Shown: positions 1 to 6,923 of the stretch, piece after piece
Layout of the letters: each line of letters opens with the position of its first letter
How positions within the stretch are numbered: the first letter of the stretch is position 1
IMG/VR virus record: IMGVR_UViG_3300032326_000865
Coordinates: 1 to 64,000 of that record
Length of the DNA: 64,000 nt
Direction: 5' to 3' (one strand)
Source: a virus
The notes under the pieces: model-generated
Told to the model about the DNA's origin: nothing
The model's database searches: none
Seen by the model: only the letters and a program-made list of their open reading frames with translations
Translations under genes and position numbers: made by a program

Positions 1-39
1 AAGTTCCTGCTTAATAGAATTTCGAACGCTTTTCTCGTC

Positions 40-369
40 TCAGAAGACACCAGAAACCTTGCGGAATTCCTCAAACAACACAGAGAGTTCCGGCGATCTA
101 ACGTTACCAAAACGCACGTCACAGTGGAGACGCTCTTCGTCACCGTAATACGCGTAGATTGAAACATCGGCTTTCTTGCTTTTTACCTCCTTGATTGCAG
201 TGGTGTAGATTTTCTTTTCGAGCGCGTCGCGAAGCTTCTTTTGGCGAGCGTTCTCCTCATCGTGCTTAACCTTCGCCCGAGTGACCATCGCCTCAATAAT
301 TTCGGTTTTGGTTGGCTTTGGGGTAAAGTTTTTAGTTCCAGTGACGGCAGTTGTTGTTGTGTTGTTCAT
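40..369 (-). CDS. hypothetical protein, 109 aa
   Basis: Not recognised. The ATG at 369 is followed by a Thr-rich, probably disordered N-terminus (residues 3-20), a charged helical stretch (about 25-65) and a short beta-rich C-terminus. The leader before the ATG is CA-rich and has no Shine-Dalgarno match. It is the last gene of the leftmost minus-strand cluster that is complete in this window; nothing is seen between 1 and 39. A role in early host takeover would be a guess from position only. Confidence 0.7.
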   Translation of the reverse strand: MNNTTTTAVTGTKNFTPKPTKTEIIEAMVTRAKVKHDEENARQKKLRDALEKKIYTTAIKEVKSKKADVSIYAYYGDEERLHCDVRFGNVRSPELSVLFEEFRKVSGVF

Positions 370-386
370 TTTTTGCTGTTGTTGTT

Positions 387-632
387 TTACTTAACCTCAA
401 AAAGGTAGTCAAAAATAGTTTTGTCTTCATTTGTTCCATAAGGAAGACAATCCGAGTTCCACAAATAAGGAAGGTCACTAATGGATTTGATCTCGCAAAT
501 GCATTGAGCTGAATCTCCTTCAGACTTCATGATTTCACTACCATAATGCCTTGCGATTCTACATGCTTCTTTTTCATCTTCAGCGACTACTACTGCAAAT
601 GCTTCAATGGCTACCTTGTAAAGCTTCTTCAT
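387..632 (-). CDS. small phage protein, 81 aa
   Basis: The protein opens with a beta strand (MKKLYKVAIEAFAVVVAEDE) followed by a helix with an acidic pair and ends in Leu-Phe-Glu-Val-Lys. This layout, strand then 'AEDE..A' helix then 'LP..W', resembles small phage proteins of unknown function that I have seen annotated only as hypothetical. Its start overlaps the stop of the upstream DUF3310 gene in an ATGA arrangement (629-632), so the two are probably translated together. No catalytic residues are evident. Confidence 0.75.
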   Translation of the reverse strand: MKKLYKVAIEAFAVVVAEDEKEACRIARHYGSEIMKSEGDSAQCICEIKSISDLPYLWNSDCLPYGTNEDKTIFDYLFEVK

Positions 633-1054
633 TTCCTTGTAATTCGATTAAGGTACCATTGAGCTTTCTTTAGGTCCTCGTTTCCGCCTTTGTGCTTTTC
701 TCTCCAGCTATATTTAAGGGCATTTCCTTTGCAGAAGCCTCGAAACTCTTCTGGAGTAAGAGCGGCCTCAATGGCATCAATACACTCAATGCTAGAATTA
801 GTATAATGAGGAGGATGATTAACCATGTCACTCTTCACGGTCTTACTTGAGTCAATCTTTGGCTTGCTGGTTTTCTTTTGGACCAATTCCATTAGATCTA
901 GGCTATGCTCCATTCTAGTAATGCTGAATTTTCCGTCACTTCTCCAAGAATAAATATCATTGGTGACTGGATAGGTGCCATTTTGGTGAACCTTGGTAAC
1001 TTTGTGAAGAGATCCATCCCTTGCCTTCCATGTCTGTCCTTTTCTAATAATCAT
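629..1054 (-). CDS. DUF3310 (SaV-like) domain protein, 141 aa
   Basis: The C-terminal half carries the hallmarks of the DUF3310 family common in phages: Val-Asn-His-Pro-Pro-His-Tyr near residues 79-85, the 'IECIDAIEAAL' helix, and the 'GNALKYSWREKHKG' and 'LKKAQWYLNRI' motifs at the end. The family is sometimes annotated as nucleotide-kinase-like, but its reaction has not been established to my knowledge. The first 60 residues form a small beta-rich N-terminal domain with Trp and Gly residues. It is coupled to the downstream gene by an ATGA overlap. Family assignment is confident, function is not. Confidence 0.9.
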   Translation of the reverse strand: MIIRKGQTWKARDGSLHKVTKVHQNGTYPVTNDIYSWRSDGKFSITRMEHSLDLMELVQKKTSKPKIDSSKTVKSDMVNHPPHYTNSSIECIDAIEAALTPEEFRGFCKGNALKYSWREKHKGGNEDLKKAQWYLNRITRK

Positions 1055-1068
1055 TTTTCGTTTTGGTT

Positions 1069-1326
1069 TTACATTTTAACTGCAAATTTAGCAGCTCTAT
1101 TTCCCAATCCTCCAACTACAAGTTTTCTATCAGGAAAGATAATGTTGAGCTTTGTAAGCTTTTGAGTGCAACGAATTACAGTAGACGGATCAAAAGCTGT
1201 CGCGCTTTCCATTTCCTGTCTGGTCATTGGAACTCCATTAGCAATCATAGTAACCAACAAGCCGTAATCTCTAAGAGAGAGCCCAAGATGAATTGCCCTC
1301 TCAATTTGTTTAGGGATTCCCTTCAT
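1069..1326 (-). CDS. winged-helix (MarR-like) DNA-binding protein, 85 aa
   Basis: The pattern is a helix (residues 6-24), a turn, a recognition-helix-like segment 'TAFDPSTVIRCTQKLTKLNII' and a short beta wing 'DRKLVVGGLG'. This is the organisation of a MarR-type winged helix, reduced to the DNA-binding core with no ligand domain. A role as a phage transcription regulator is likely by family but inferred. The start overlaps the stop of the upstream gene in ATGA (1323-1326), so it lies in the same translational chain as its neighbours. Confidence 0.7.
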   Translation of the reverse strand: MKGIPKQIERAIHLGLSLRDYGLLVTMIANGVPMTRQEMESATAFDPSTVIRCTQKLTKLNIIFPDRKLVVGGLGNRAAKFAVKM

Positions 1327-1631
1327 TCCTTTTTCTTCTTTTTTCTTTGCATTGCTGACTCAATAATCCAAATGCCAGTAGCTGCTGACCTTTTGATTTC
1401 CATGTGAAGCAAAAAGGCCATGTCTGGGTATCCACTGATTTCAGCGATGGCTTTTTCAATGCAGCTTGCACAATATCCACCACCTCTTGCAGACTTAATG
1501 CAGTGTTCAGAAGAGCATTTTGGAGAAGTTGATGGCCAAATTGGATAGCTCCTATAAAGAAGCTGAACAGCATAGTCCAATTGATCGGCTTTTGATGCTC
1601 TTGCTTTTTTGAGTGATTCTAGGATGTTCAT
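1323..1631 (-). CDS. Cys-rich hypothetical protein, 102 aa
   Basis: Four cysteines lie in two groups: C-x4-C ('CSSEHC') at about residues 39-44 and C-x2-C ('CASC') at about 54-57. They could bind one zinc ion. The N-terminus is a charged helix, and the C-terminus ends in a run of lysines after a hydrophobic helix. It overlaps both neighbours by 4 bases, ATGA on each side. Not recognised; a small zinc-binding regulator is one possibility. Confidence 0.65.
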   Translation of the reverse strand: MNILESLKKARASKADQLDYAVQLLYRSYPIWPSTSPKCSSEHCIKSARGGGYCASCIEKAIAEISGYPDMAFLLHMEIKRSAATGIWIIESAMQRKKKKKE

Positions 1632-1876
1632 TCGTCTTGTTTCTGTTCTTCGATGACAATCTTGTGAACTACGTTGCCAGCAGAATCACAATGTTTTGGA
1701 GGCCAACCTCTAATCCAAACATTAACAGTCCTAGTAATTATATTGCAGAAACTAAGGAACAAGAACAAAACTCGAAACAAAAAGAACAACAACGTAAAAA
1801 AGCATACGAAGAATACAATAGAGCAACCCATGAATGCTGACGGACTCGAGAATGCTGTATCAATGATTTGTTTCAT
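1628..1876 (-). CDS. small membrane protein, 82 aa
   Basis: Residues 15-47 form a very hydrophobic, Phe-rich stretch long enough for one or two closely packed membrane spans. The C-terminus is hydrophilic and ends in acidic residues. No family was recognised. Because the base composition here is T-rich on this strand, part of the hydrophobicity could be compositional, but the gene keeps the ATGA overlap with the next gene and a 17-base overlap with the HNH gene upstream, which supports it. Confidence 0.55.
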   Translation of the reverse strand: MKQIIDTAFSSPSAFMGCSIVFFVCFFTLLFFLFRVLFLFLSFCNIITRTVNVWIRGWPPKHCDSAGNVVHKIVIEEQKQDE

Positions 1877-2282
1877 TTTTTAGTTTTCTTTCTTTTCTTT
1901 CTTCTTGGCTTTTTTCTTTGTGGCAATCATTGCAGATAGCCTGAAGGTTTTCTTTCTCGCAAAACAATCTAGATACCACTTCGTTCCAATTGTAATCCAA
2001 GAAGTTCTCTTTTTCCTTCCATTTGTGATCTACTGGAATAACTGGATCAATGTGATCTACTTTAATCTCTTTCTGCATTACCAGTTTGGAACACAGATTG
2101 CATTTGTGTAATTTGCATTTTCTTCCAGTCTTTGGATTAATTCCGTAAGACACAAAGGATGTTTGGACTACAGAATACTTTACTGGCCATCTTGCTCCTC
2201 TAAGAGCGGACATTACGAATGAACGGAATCTGCTTTTCGTCCATTGGTTGTTGTTGTGCAAGCAATCGTGTTTCTTTGGCAT
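1860..2282 (-). CDS. HNH endonuclease, 140 aa
   Basis: The domain shows the features of zinc-bound HNH nucleases: a C-x2-C pair in 'HKCNLCSKLV' (about residues 60-69), the catalytic 'KVDHIDPV' (about 74-81) and a second C-x2-C in 'LQAICNDCHKEKS' with the terminal His. The N-terminus holds the 'RFRSFVMSALRGARWP' helix seen in many phage HNH proteins. It would cleave DNA as a metal-dependent nickase. It is not next to terL, so a free-standing homing-type or DNA-processing role is as likely as a packaging role. Confidence 0.9.
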   Translation of the reverse strand: MPKKHDCLHNNNQWTKSRFRSFVMSALRGARWPVKYSVVQTSFVSYGINPKTGRKCKLHKCNLCSKLVMQKEIKVDHIDPVIPVDHKWKEKENFLDYNWNEVVSRLFCEKENLQAICNDCHKEKSQEERKERKLKNETNH

Positions 2283-2354
2283 TGCTCAATTTTATTGACC
2301 TTGAATTCAACGAGGCAACAAGATTTCGTGTCATCGCTTGATTTCATTCCTAAT

Positions 2355-2732
2355 TCATTGGTTTTTAAGCCCTCGAAAGTGCTCAACGATTACCATTCGT
2401 GGCGCGATAGCGGCTTTGATAGCGCATGAGGCCGATGCCGCCAGTGTGATCGCGCCGATGGCACTGGCGAGAACGCCTCCAAGTAGTGGGAGGAAGGCGT
2501 CGCAATCATTGCCGCAGCGGATGAGCGCCCTTCCGATGCTCAGTAGCCACAACCCGACTAGGATCACACCGATCCCCAGCATCTCCCCCGCAACTCCACT
2601 CCAAAGCTCCCATGCCACCACCTCACGGCAGTAGAGCGGGGCTTGCTCGACGGCGGAATCCTGCACGGACGCACTGGTTTCCTGAAGCCAGTCGATAGCT
2701 TCGTTGATGTTCTTTTCGGTCTCTTGGTTCAT
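2355..2732 (-). CDS. two-span membrane protein, 125 aa
   Basis: The ATG at 2732 is chosen over an upstream extension because the added part would be Arg-rich and lies in the structured, non-coding-looking region. The protein starts with a polar helix (residues 1-35), then two membrane spans at about 50-72 ('MLGIGVILVGLWLLSIGRAL') and 82-105 (Gly/Ala-rich). It ends in a basic tail. The sequence is clearly richer in G+C than the phage genes around it, so it was probably acquired. A holin-like or immunity role is possible but unsupported. Confidence 0.6.
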   Translation of the reverse strand: MNQETEKNINEAIDWLQETSASVQDSAVEQAPLYCREVVAWELWSGVAGEMLGIGVILVGLWLLSIGRALIRCGNDCDAFLPLLGGVLASAIGAITLAASASCAIKAAIAPRMVIVEHFRGLKNQ

Positions 2733-2739
2733 GATTCTG

Positions 2740-3665
2740 GTTTGAGTAGAAAGACGTTTGCTGCGGCAACCACATTCCAACCTCCGCCGCGAGATGAGGT
2801 TTCTGCTCACCCTTGTCCGGTCGGTCTCTTGCTTTCGTTTGCCGCTCACTGCGGAGGCTGGAGTGTAGTGACCGGTTACGCCGGTCAGGCGTGTGGTGAG
2901 AAGGAGACGAACCTTCGGACCCTTCGTTGTAGCCCTTGCAGCGGGCAACTCCGGGTTCTAGCTGCGTCAACCTTAGACCTGTCTCAGTCATCTACCACAT
3001 TCCAATCCCGTTTCTCATCGGGAATCGAACCCGACTGTCCCAGACTAAGAAACGAAGCTGGAAGAAGCGCTCCTCTGAACCTACATTAAAACCCGACGCG
3101 GAGCGTTGGAGTTCGGTCCATTGGAGTGCTGTAGTGGCAGACTTTATCCGGTCTGCCAGCGGCTTGGGTGGTTGCTCATTCATCCGCAAGTTAAATCCTG
3201 AGCTCTTGATTCTTCGTGCTTTGCCCTGAGCTGTCGGGCGAGCTTGTAAGGGTCCACTTGCGCAACGGTCTCCATTTGTTTCGCACTTAGAAACAGCCAC
3301 CACATTTCAATTGCCGGTCAGGTCGCTCACTCTCGTTTTGTGGCGCGGGGGTAGTCTGATTCGGTAGCTAACCTGTCTGATATTCCCGTCTTCCAGGGGC
3401 GGCTCTTGACCCGCCTCCCTGCCTTAAACAAATAATGCCCTCACTGCGGCAACTGAAATGTAATCTCGTTCTTTCTCGAGCGTCACCGCGTTCTGCGCTA
3501 TTGGTGTTGGTTCACCGCATTTACCTAAACACATTTAGGAGCCGTTCCTTCTCGTACGTTGCGGCTAGTCCCTTTCACTAGGATTACGAAGGACAAAATG
3601 GTATGCGTTTTTTGGGATGCGCATCCCCCCTTTACCCCTGCTCGCCGGGAGTTGCCAGTCTGCGA
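2740..3665 (-). ncRNA. putative large structured RNA beside a tRNA (GOLLD/ROOL-like candidate)
   Basis: About 930 bases hold no convincing coding frame but many stem-loops: 2842-2854, 2870-2886, 3009-3054, 3136-3157, 3223-3239, 3278-3294, 3398-3415, 3524-3539, 3565-3581 and the palindrome at 3614-3627. The clearest are GGCAGAC/GTCTGCC and GACCGG/CCGGTC. Short motifs recur, such as CCACATTCCAA-like at about 2769, 2992 and 3297, and GCCGGTCAGG at about 2880 and 3313. Large ornate RNAs of phages (GOLLD, ROOL) are of this size and often lie beside tRNA genes, which fits the tRNA-Arg immediately upstream on the same strand. The strand and the class are inferences. Confidence 0.4.
3009..3054 (-). 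other. tRNA-like minihelix element
   Basis: Read on the minus strand, a 9-base-pair stem (3046-3054 with 3009-3017, one G-U pair) encloses a tiny hairpin at 3035-3045 and a perfect T-arm at 3018-3034, with stem TCGGG/CCCGA and loop TTCGATT. The result is an acceptor-plus-T-arm minihelix without a D-arm or anticodon arm. It could be a domain of the larger RNA, a tRNA relic, or an attachment-site core copied from a tRNA 3' half. No CCA follows the stem. Confidence 0.45.
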
Positions 3666-3672
3666 GGAAAAT

Positions 3673-3749
3673 TGGTATGCTAGGAAGGGCTCGAACCTTC
3701 AACCTACGCCTTAGAAGGGCGGTGCTCTATCCAATTGAGCTACTAGCAC
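3673..3749 (-). tRNA. tRNA-Arg (anticodon TCT), CCA encoded
   Basis: On the minus strand the acceptor stem GTGCTAG pairs with CTAGCAT, closing with one G-U pair. The D-arm is GCTC/GAGC, the anticodon stem is CGCC/GGCG with loop CTTCTAA giving anticodon TCT, and the T-arm carries GTTCGAG. The discriminator A and the CCA end (3675-3673) are in the DNA. Phage tRNA-Arg(TCT) genes usually serve AGA codons that are rarer in the host, which is plausible here because AGA is used often in the phage genes. Confidence 0.95.
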
Positions 3750-3760
3750 GTTAGTCTGAG

Positions 3761-4012
3761 CTAAAACTCAGGAAATTCAGATTTATGGAGAAGAGGTTTT
3801 GGGACACTCTTTCCAACCACATTGAAAATCAAGGCCGAAGGCCTGTCGTTGATCCAGATAGGCATTCCAATAAATTGGAGAGGTATTGCTTTAATGAAAT
3901 TCCAGACGTCTTCAATAGCGTTGCACCCAACAACTAGGTGGTTTTCAGTGATCGACAAGTCAGAAACCTTCATTCGGTCAATTACATTTTGGATCTCCTT
4001 AGGCAAATTCAT
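3761..4012 (-). CDS. hypothetical protein, 83 aa
   Basis: Not recognised. It looks like a small alpha/beta fold: an N-terminal helix (residues 1-15), two strands around 'LSITENHLVVGC', a helix 'IEDVWNFIKAI', and C-terminal strands ending in a proline-containing tail. It starts at the ATG at 4012, directly abutting the stop of the upstream gene at 4013, and ends 11 bases before the tRNA-Arg gene on the same strand. Confidence 0.7.
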   Translation of the reverse strand: MNLPKEIQNVIDRMKVSDLSITENHLVVGCNAIEDVWNFIKAIPLQFIGMPIWINDRPSALIFNVVGKSVPKPLLHKSEFPEF

Positions 4013-4360
4013 TTACTTCGCGGAATGTTTTTCTGATTCCACAATTAATTCGGCTAGCTCTTTGCTTGTGGTAATCTTTTTTAGCTTTTTGTCTTTTACT
4101 GAAGCTGCCGTGAACTTTTTTTTGCCGCATTCATTTTCATAAATATACCAGTGAATCCAACCTTGGCAGTCAACCATATTAAGCATCACCGCAAATCCAC
4201 GCCAAATTGAATCATAGAGTGGTCCATTAACGTCCATTGATCCGGCGTTAATGCTAGCACTGCAAGCAGAATCAAACTTATTGTAGACTGATACTATTTT
4301 GTCTACAATTTCTTTCCAGTGCTTGATGCGTTTTGCCTCAGGATTATTAGATTTCTTCAT
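4013..4360 (-). CDS. hypothetical protein, 115 aa
   Basis: Not recognised. Mostly helical, with a central 'GPLYDSIWRGFAVMLNMVDCQGWIHWYIYENECG' core that holds four tryptophans or tyrosines and a conserved-looking Cys. It ends in a Lys/Glu-rich helix. It overlaps the nuclease gene upstream by 14 bases and abuts the next gene, so these three minus-strand genes form one unit. The nuclease partner hints at DNA metabolism, but nothing in the protein itself shows this. Confidence 0.65.
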   Translation of the reverse strand: MKKSNNPEAKRIKHWKEIVDKIVSVYNKFDSACSASINAGSMDVNGPLYDSIWRGFAVMLNMVDCQGWIHWYIYENECGKKKFTAASVKDKKLKKITTSKELAELIVESEKHSAK

Positions 4361-5186
4361 CTGTTCTTAGTTCCTTTTGGTATTGATGGCAAACATGATG
4401 GAAGCCGCAGAAGAATTTGCAGTAAGTAGACTCTCCCGGACGAACTTGGATGATTTGTCCCGGCTTCTTGTTGCTTTCCGCTTCAGCCATTGAGGAGCAA
4501 ACTTTGGATGCCTTCTTAGCATCTGGCTTCATCAAAGCAAAGGTGTCTGGCTTCTTCCAACGCTCTTCATCGGTGCATGGCCGAGGAGTGCCGTTCTTTG
4601 CGTTTACGTGATCCTTGATGGTCTCATCAAACTTCTTAATCGCATACTCTTCGTCGTAATCAAAAACAAAGGCAGTGAACGCTGTCTTTGGATACGCTGG
4701 ATTAACCAGTGATTGAAGGTAGCTCCACGAACGGTCGAAGTAATTGACGATAACGGAATTGACTTGGAAACCGTTAATGGTCGTGAGGTAGCCATTCATT
4801 TGAGCTTGGTCATGGTGCTCTTGTTTGGCTTCCTCTTGAACTTTGGCAGTCACCTTCCAGTCGTGGACTTCACCCGGCGCATACAGGTCAATCTTACCGC
4901 TAATGCGAAGACCTTGAATTTGATGGTAGAAGCGACGTTCTGCAAACTCTCCAGCTTCTTCGTCCACATTGTTCTCGAGCACGTTGTGAACTCCAGAGCC
5001 GAAGATCGACATGGTTGCCGAGTATCCGCTTTCAATCTTCTTTGCTTTCTGGGCTAGAAAGGTCCTTTGCGGAGGACTGAGTAGGCCTGTGACAGTGAAG
5101 TCGGACTGGCCGGGGTCGTATGAGTCTTTCGCAATTGCTCGCGCAAATGGGGCTGGAAACGAATTGATGCCGCGCTTAGTAATCAT
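4347..5186 (-). CDS. PD-(D/E)XK-superfamily (Cas4-like) nuclease, 279 aa
   Basis: The core motif is 'GKIDLYAPGEVHDWKV' at about residues 97-112, which gives the conserved Asp, then Asp-x-Lys of the PD-(D/E)XK fold. It is followed by the QAQMNGY helix (Gln and Tyr of RecB-family nucleases). The C-terminus has cysteines spaced as C-x3-C-x6-C ('TYCKFFCGFHHVCHQY'), as in Cas4/AddB-type proteins that hold an iron-sulfur cluster with an upstream Cys. It would act as a phage DNA exonuclease, probably in recombination with the ERF protein at 62.6 kb. It shares the operon with 4013-4360. Confidence 0.75.
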   Translation of the reverse strand: MITKRGINSFPAPFARAIAKDSYDPGQSDFTVTGLLSPPQRTFLAQKAKKIESGYSATMSIFGSGVHNVLENNVDEEAGEFAERRFYHQIQGLRISGKIDLYAPGEVHDWKVTAKVQEEAKQEHHDQAQMNGYLTTINGFQVNSVIVNYFDRSWSYLQSLVNPAYPKTAFTAFVFDYDEEYAIKKFDETIKDHVNAKNGTPRPCTDEERWKKPDTFALMKPDAKKASKVCSSMAEAESNKKPGQIIQVRPGESTYCKFFCGFHHVCHQYQKELRTDEEI

Positions 5187-5192
5187 GTATAT

Positions 5193-5453
5193 TTAGTCTT
5201 TCTTTTGAATGCGATAGTAGAACTCACGAAAGATTGAAATCCTTTGTTTGTCAACGACGTAACCTTTTTTCCTCAAATCTCTCAAGCGTCGAAGTGCTTC
5301 TCGTTGGCCAAGAACCTGAACAATATGAGCAACTGGATACCAGACTCCTTCCTCAAGGTTTTCGATGAGCAGTTTTTCTGCTTTTGAAAAGTCTTTAATG
5401 TCGTCCTCATTGAGGATTCCGACTCCTCCTAGTCTTTTGATTTCTTTATTCAT
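5193..5453 (-). CDS. winged-helix-like small protein, 86 aa
   Basis: The ATG at 5453 is preferred to the upstream start at 5462 because it begins the MNKEIKR helix. Residues 22-75 read as helix, helix ('VAHIVQVLGQREALRRLRDLRKKGYVV') and beta hairpin, the layout of a winged helix. The first 20 residues are a charged helix. Its stop lies six bases before the start of the nuclease gene. It may be a regulator of this nuclease cluster, which is inference from fold and position. Confidence 0.6.
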   Translation of the reverse strand: MNKEIKRLGGVGILNEDDIKDFSKAEKLLIENLEEGVWYPVAHIVQVLGQREALRRLRDLRKKGYVVDKQRISIFREFYYRIQKKD

Positions 5454-5460
5454 AATCAAC

Positions 5461-5491
5461 AAAGCAAAAAATCAACAAGCGCAAAGCGCTT
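5461..5491 (-). terminator. intrinsic terminator
   Basis: On the minus strand, AAGCGC-TTT-GCGCTT (5491-5477) is followed by a T-rich tract at 5476-5461. The hairpin overlaps the stop codon of the gene ending at 5490. It would end transcripts of the 8.1-5.5 kb gene run. Confidence 0.6.
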
Positions 5492-5852
5492 AAGGAATTT
5501 CGAAGTCTTTAGACTCGGCTAATTCTCCTTTAGCGATAATTGATTCAGGCAATACAGCAGTCTTGAACTCAACCTCTTTAAATGAAACCCATTTTTGTTC
5601 CCACGTAGATTTGCCCGTCTTTTGATCGCTATCCGACCATTTTGTAACGCAAAACCCTATTTGAATATCATTGCCGTTATTGTCAGTCTCGTAAATCGGG
5701 TCGATTTTATTCGGCTTTTTAATTTGATAAACATCAAGAAGTCTATCGAAAACCAACTCCCAAGTCTTCTCCATGAAAGAAAAGAAATCTGTTACGATTC
5801 CTTCTTCTCCGGGGATGCGACTACTAATAATAGTGACGTTGCACAGAATCAT
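5490..5852 (-). CDS. hypothetical protein, 120 aa
   Basis: Not recognised. The N-terminus 'MILCNVTIISSRIPGEEG' suggests a beta strand and a hydrophobic core, followed by helices and a Trp-rich second half ('TKWSDSD', 'STWEQKWVSF'). It starts 22 bases after the stop of the upstream gene. Its stop is inside the terminator hairpin. No motif indicates a function. Confidence 0.65.
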   Translation of the reverse strand: MILCNVTIISSRIPGEEGIVTDFFSFMEKTWELVFDRLLDVYQIKKPNKIDPIYETDNNGNDIQIGFCVTKWSDSDQKTGKSTWEQKWVSFKEVEFKTAVLPESIIAKGELAESKDFEIP

Positions 5853-5874
5853 AATTGCTTTGTTTCACCTTAAA

Positions 5875-6315
5875 TTAAGGAAGGATAAACTGATCAAAAT
5901 CAGAAGCTTTAGGCACTTCAAATTCATGATCAATAGTCTCATCGCGGTGCTCTGGAGTGATTTTTCTCCTTTTCAGGTAACGATAAACTCGCGCTGCAAA
6001 CTGAAGCTTGTCGTCAGGCCAATATGTAGAAAACAAAAACAATCCATTAAGGCTATTAAACCTAATGAACGTCTCGTCACAATAATCCTCCCAGTCAGGA
6101 GCTTCGCTTTTCCCATTAACGATAAGTGGCCCGTGTCCAAGAGCACAGCAAGTTGTCCCGCATTTGTTTTTTACTTCATTTGGCAGTAATTGACCATCAA
6201 TGCTTGAAGCAAATAGACTCATATCAAAGTTGATGTTAAACTTCCTAGACATGAGCGCTTTTGCGAGCTTGGCCAAGTTTGAACGCTTTTGTGCGTAAGT
6301 GTATTTATTTTTCAT
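5875..6315 (-). CDS. phage hypothetical protein with CGTTCCALGH motif, 146 aa
   Basis: The start is the ATG at 6315, which overlaps the stop of the upstream gene (6312) in ATGA. The motif Cys-Gly-Thr-Thr-Cys-Cys-Ala-Leu-Gly-His-Gly-Pro near the middle recurs in unnamed phage and plasmid proteins of about this size that I have seen only as hypothetical. The rest is helical, with a long N-terminal helix rich in Leu and Lys. The Cys/His set could bind a metal, but that is not shown. Confidence 0.7.
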   Translation of the reverse strand: MKNKYTYAQKRSNLAKLAKALMSRKFNINFDMSLFASSIDGQLLPNEVKNKCGTTCCALGHGPLIVNGKSEAPDWEDYCDETFIRFNSLNGLFLFSTYWPDDKLQFAARVYRYLKRRKITPEHRDETIDHEFEVPKASDFDQFILP

Positions 6316-6680
6316 TCCCAAAGTTTTTTTAGTTTTTTTAGTTCTTTTATTCCTGATTCAGTTATTCCGTATTCATTCCAGTTTTCATCATCGTCATGAA
6401 AGCGCTGAATATCTTCCCAGAATCTTAATGAATGCCCCTTGTATTCTTCCTTTAGGAGAGATTCGGGATCTTCAAGAGATCCGACTCCTTTGTATGCTGC
6501 CAATCGCCTGTTATCCACCGCCAAAAGATAACCGCGAGAGTTTTCATTACAGCAACGAGAGAACGCGCACATCGCCCCATCTTGGCCGATATAAACGCAC
6601 TCTCCATCGTTATTTACGGACCTATTACTGTCGTTGTAATAGTTTGCTGTCTCCTCAATGATTTCAATCTTGGTCTTCAT
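6312..6680 (-). CDS. hypothetical protein, 122 aa
   Basis: Not recognised. 'GECVYIGQDGAMCAFSRCC' near residues 26-44 gives strands flanking a Cys cluster. The second half is acidic and helical ('FHDDDENWNEYGITESGIKELKKL'). ATGA overlaps join it to both the upstream (6677-6680) and downstream (6312-6315) genes, so it is translated as part of a chain of small proteins behind the GHKL ATPase. Confidence 0.7.
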   Translation of the reverse strand: MKTKIEIIEETANYYNDSNRSVNNDGECVYIGQDGAMCAFSRCCNENSRGYLLAVDNRRLAAYKGVGSLEDPESLLKEEYKGHSLRFWEDIQRFHDDDENWNEYGITESGIKELKKLKKLWE

Positions 6681-6919
6681 GCTGATTGGATGTCTTCCCA
6701 GATTTTATCTGGAATATATTCTCTTGGGGCTGTGTCCATTCTCCTTGCGTGCTTATAGGCTTCTTTCCATTCACCTTTTTTATACAAGGAAAGAACTCGC
6801 CTCATATCTTTTCTGTCTGCTACATACATTTTAATCATTCCAATGTTTTTGTTGAGGGTCCATTGATGATTCTTAATTACTTCTGCAAACTTATTGCAGG
6901 ACTCCTTGCATGGCTCCAT
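6677..6919 (-). CDS. hypothetical protein, 80 aa
   Basis: A longer frame open from 7036 overlaps the end of the ATPase gene. The ATG at 6919 is chosen because it lies just after that gene's stop (6924) and gives a clean helical protein. Two cysteines at the N-terminus (PCKESC) precede basic helices ('MIKMYVADRKDMRRVLSLYKKG'), and the C-terminus has 'PREYIPDKIWEDI'. Not recognised. It is co-transcribed with the ATPase. Confidence 0.6.
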   Translation of the reverse strand: MEPCKESCNKFAEVIKNHQWTLNKNIGMIKMYVADRKDMRRVLSLYKKGEWKEAYKHARRMDTAPREYIPDKIWEDIQSA

Positions 6920-6923
6920 ATAA

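Noticed and set aside
2643-3303. Several open frames on both strands in the 2.6-3.3 kb region
   Set aside because: They overlap each other, have Arg/Ser/Pro-rich random-looking products and coincide with the hairpin-rich region, so they are more likely chance frames in structured RNA.
3009-3303. tmRNA
   Set aside because: The T-arm half resembles a tmRNA end, but no matching 5' half, no tag frame and no CCA were found.
3343-3421. Possible plus-strand tRNA with acceptor GCGGGGG/TCCCTGC
   Set aside because: The acceptor pairs well, but the anticodon arm does not form and the T-loop lacks the usual TTC motif.
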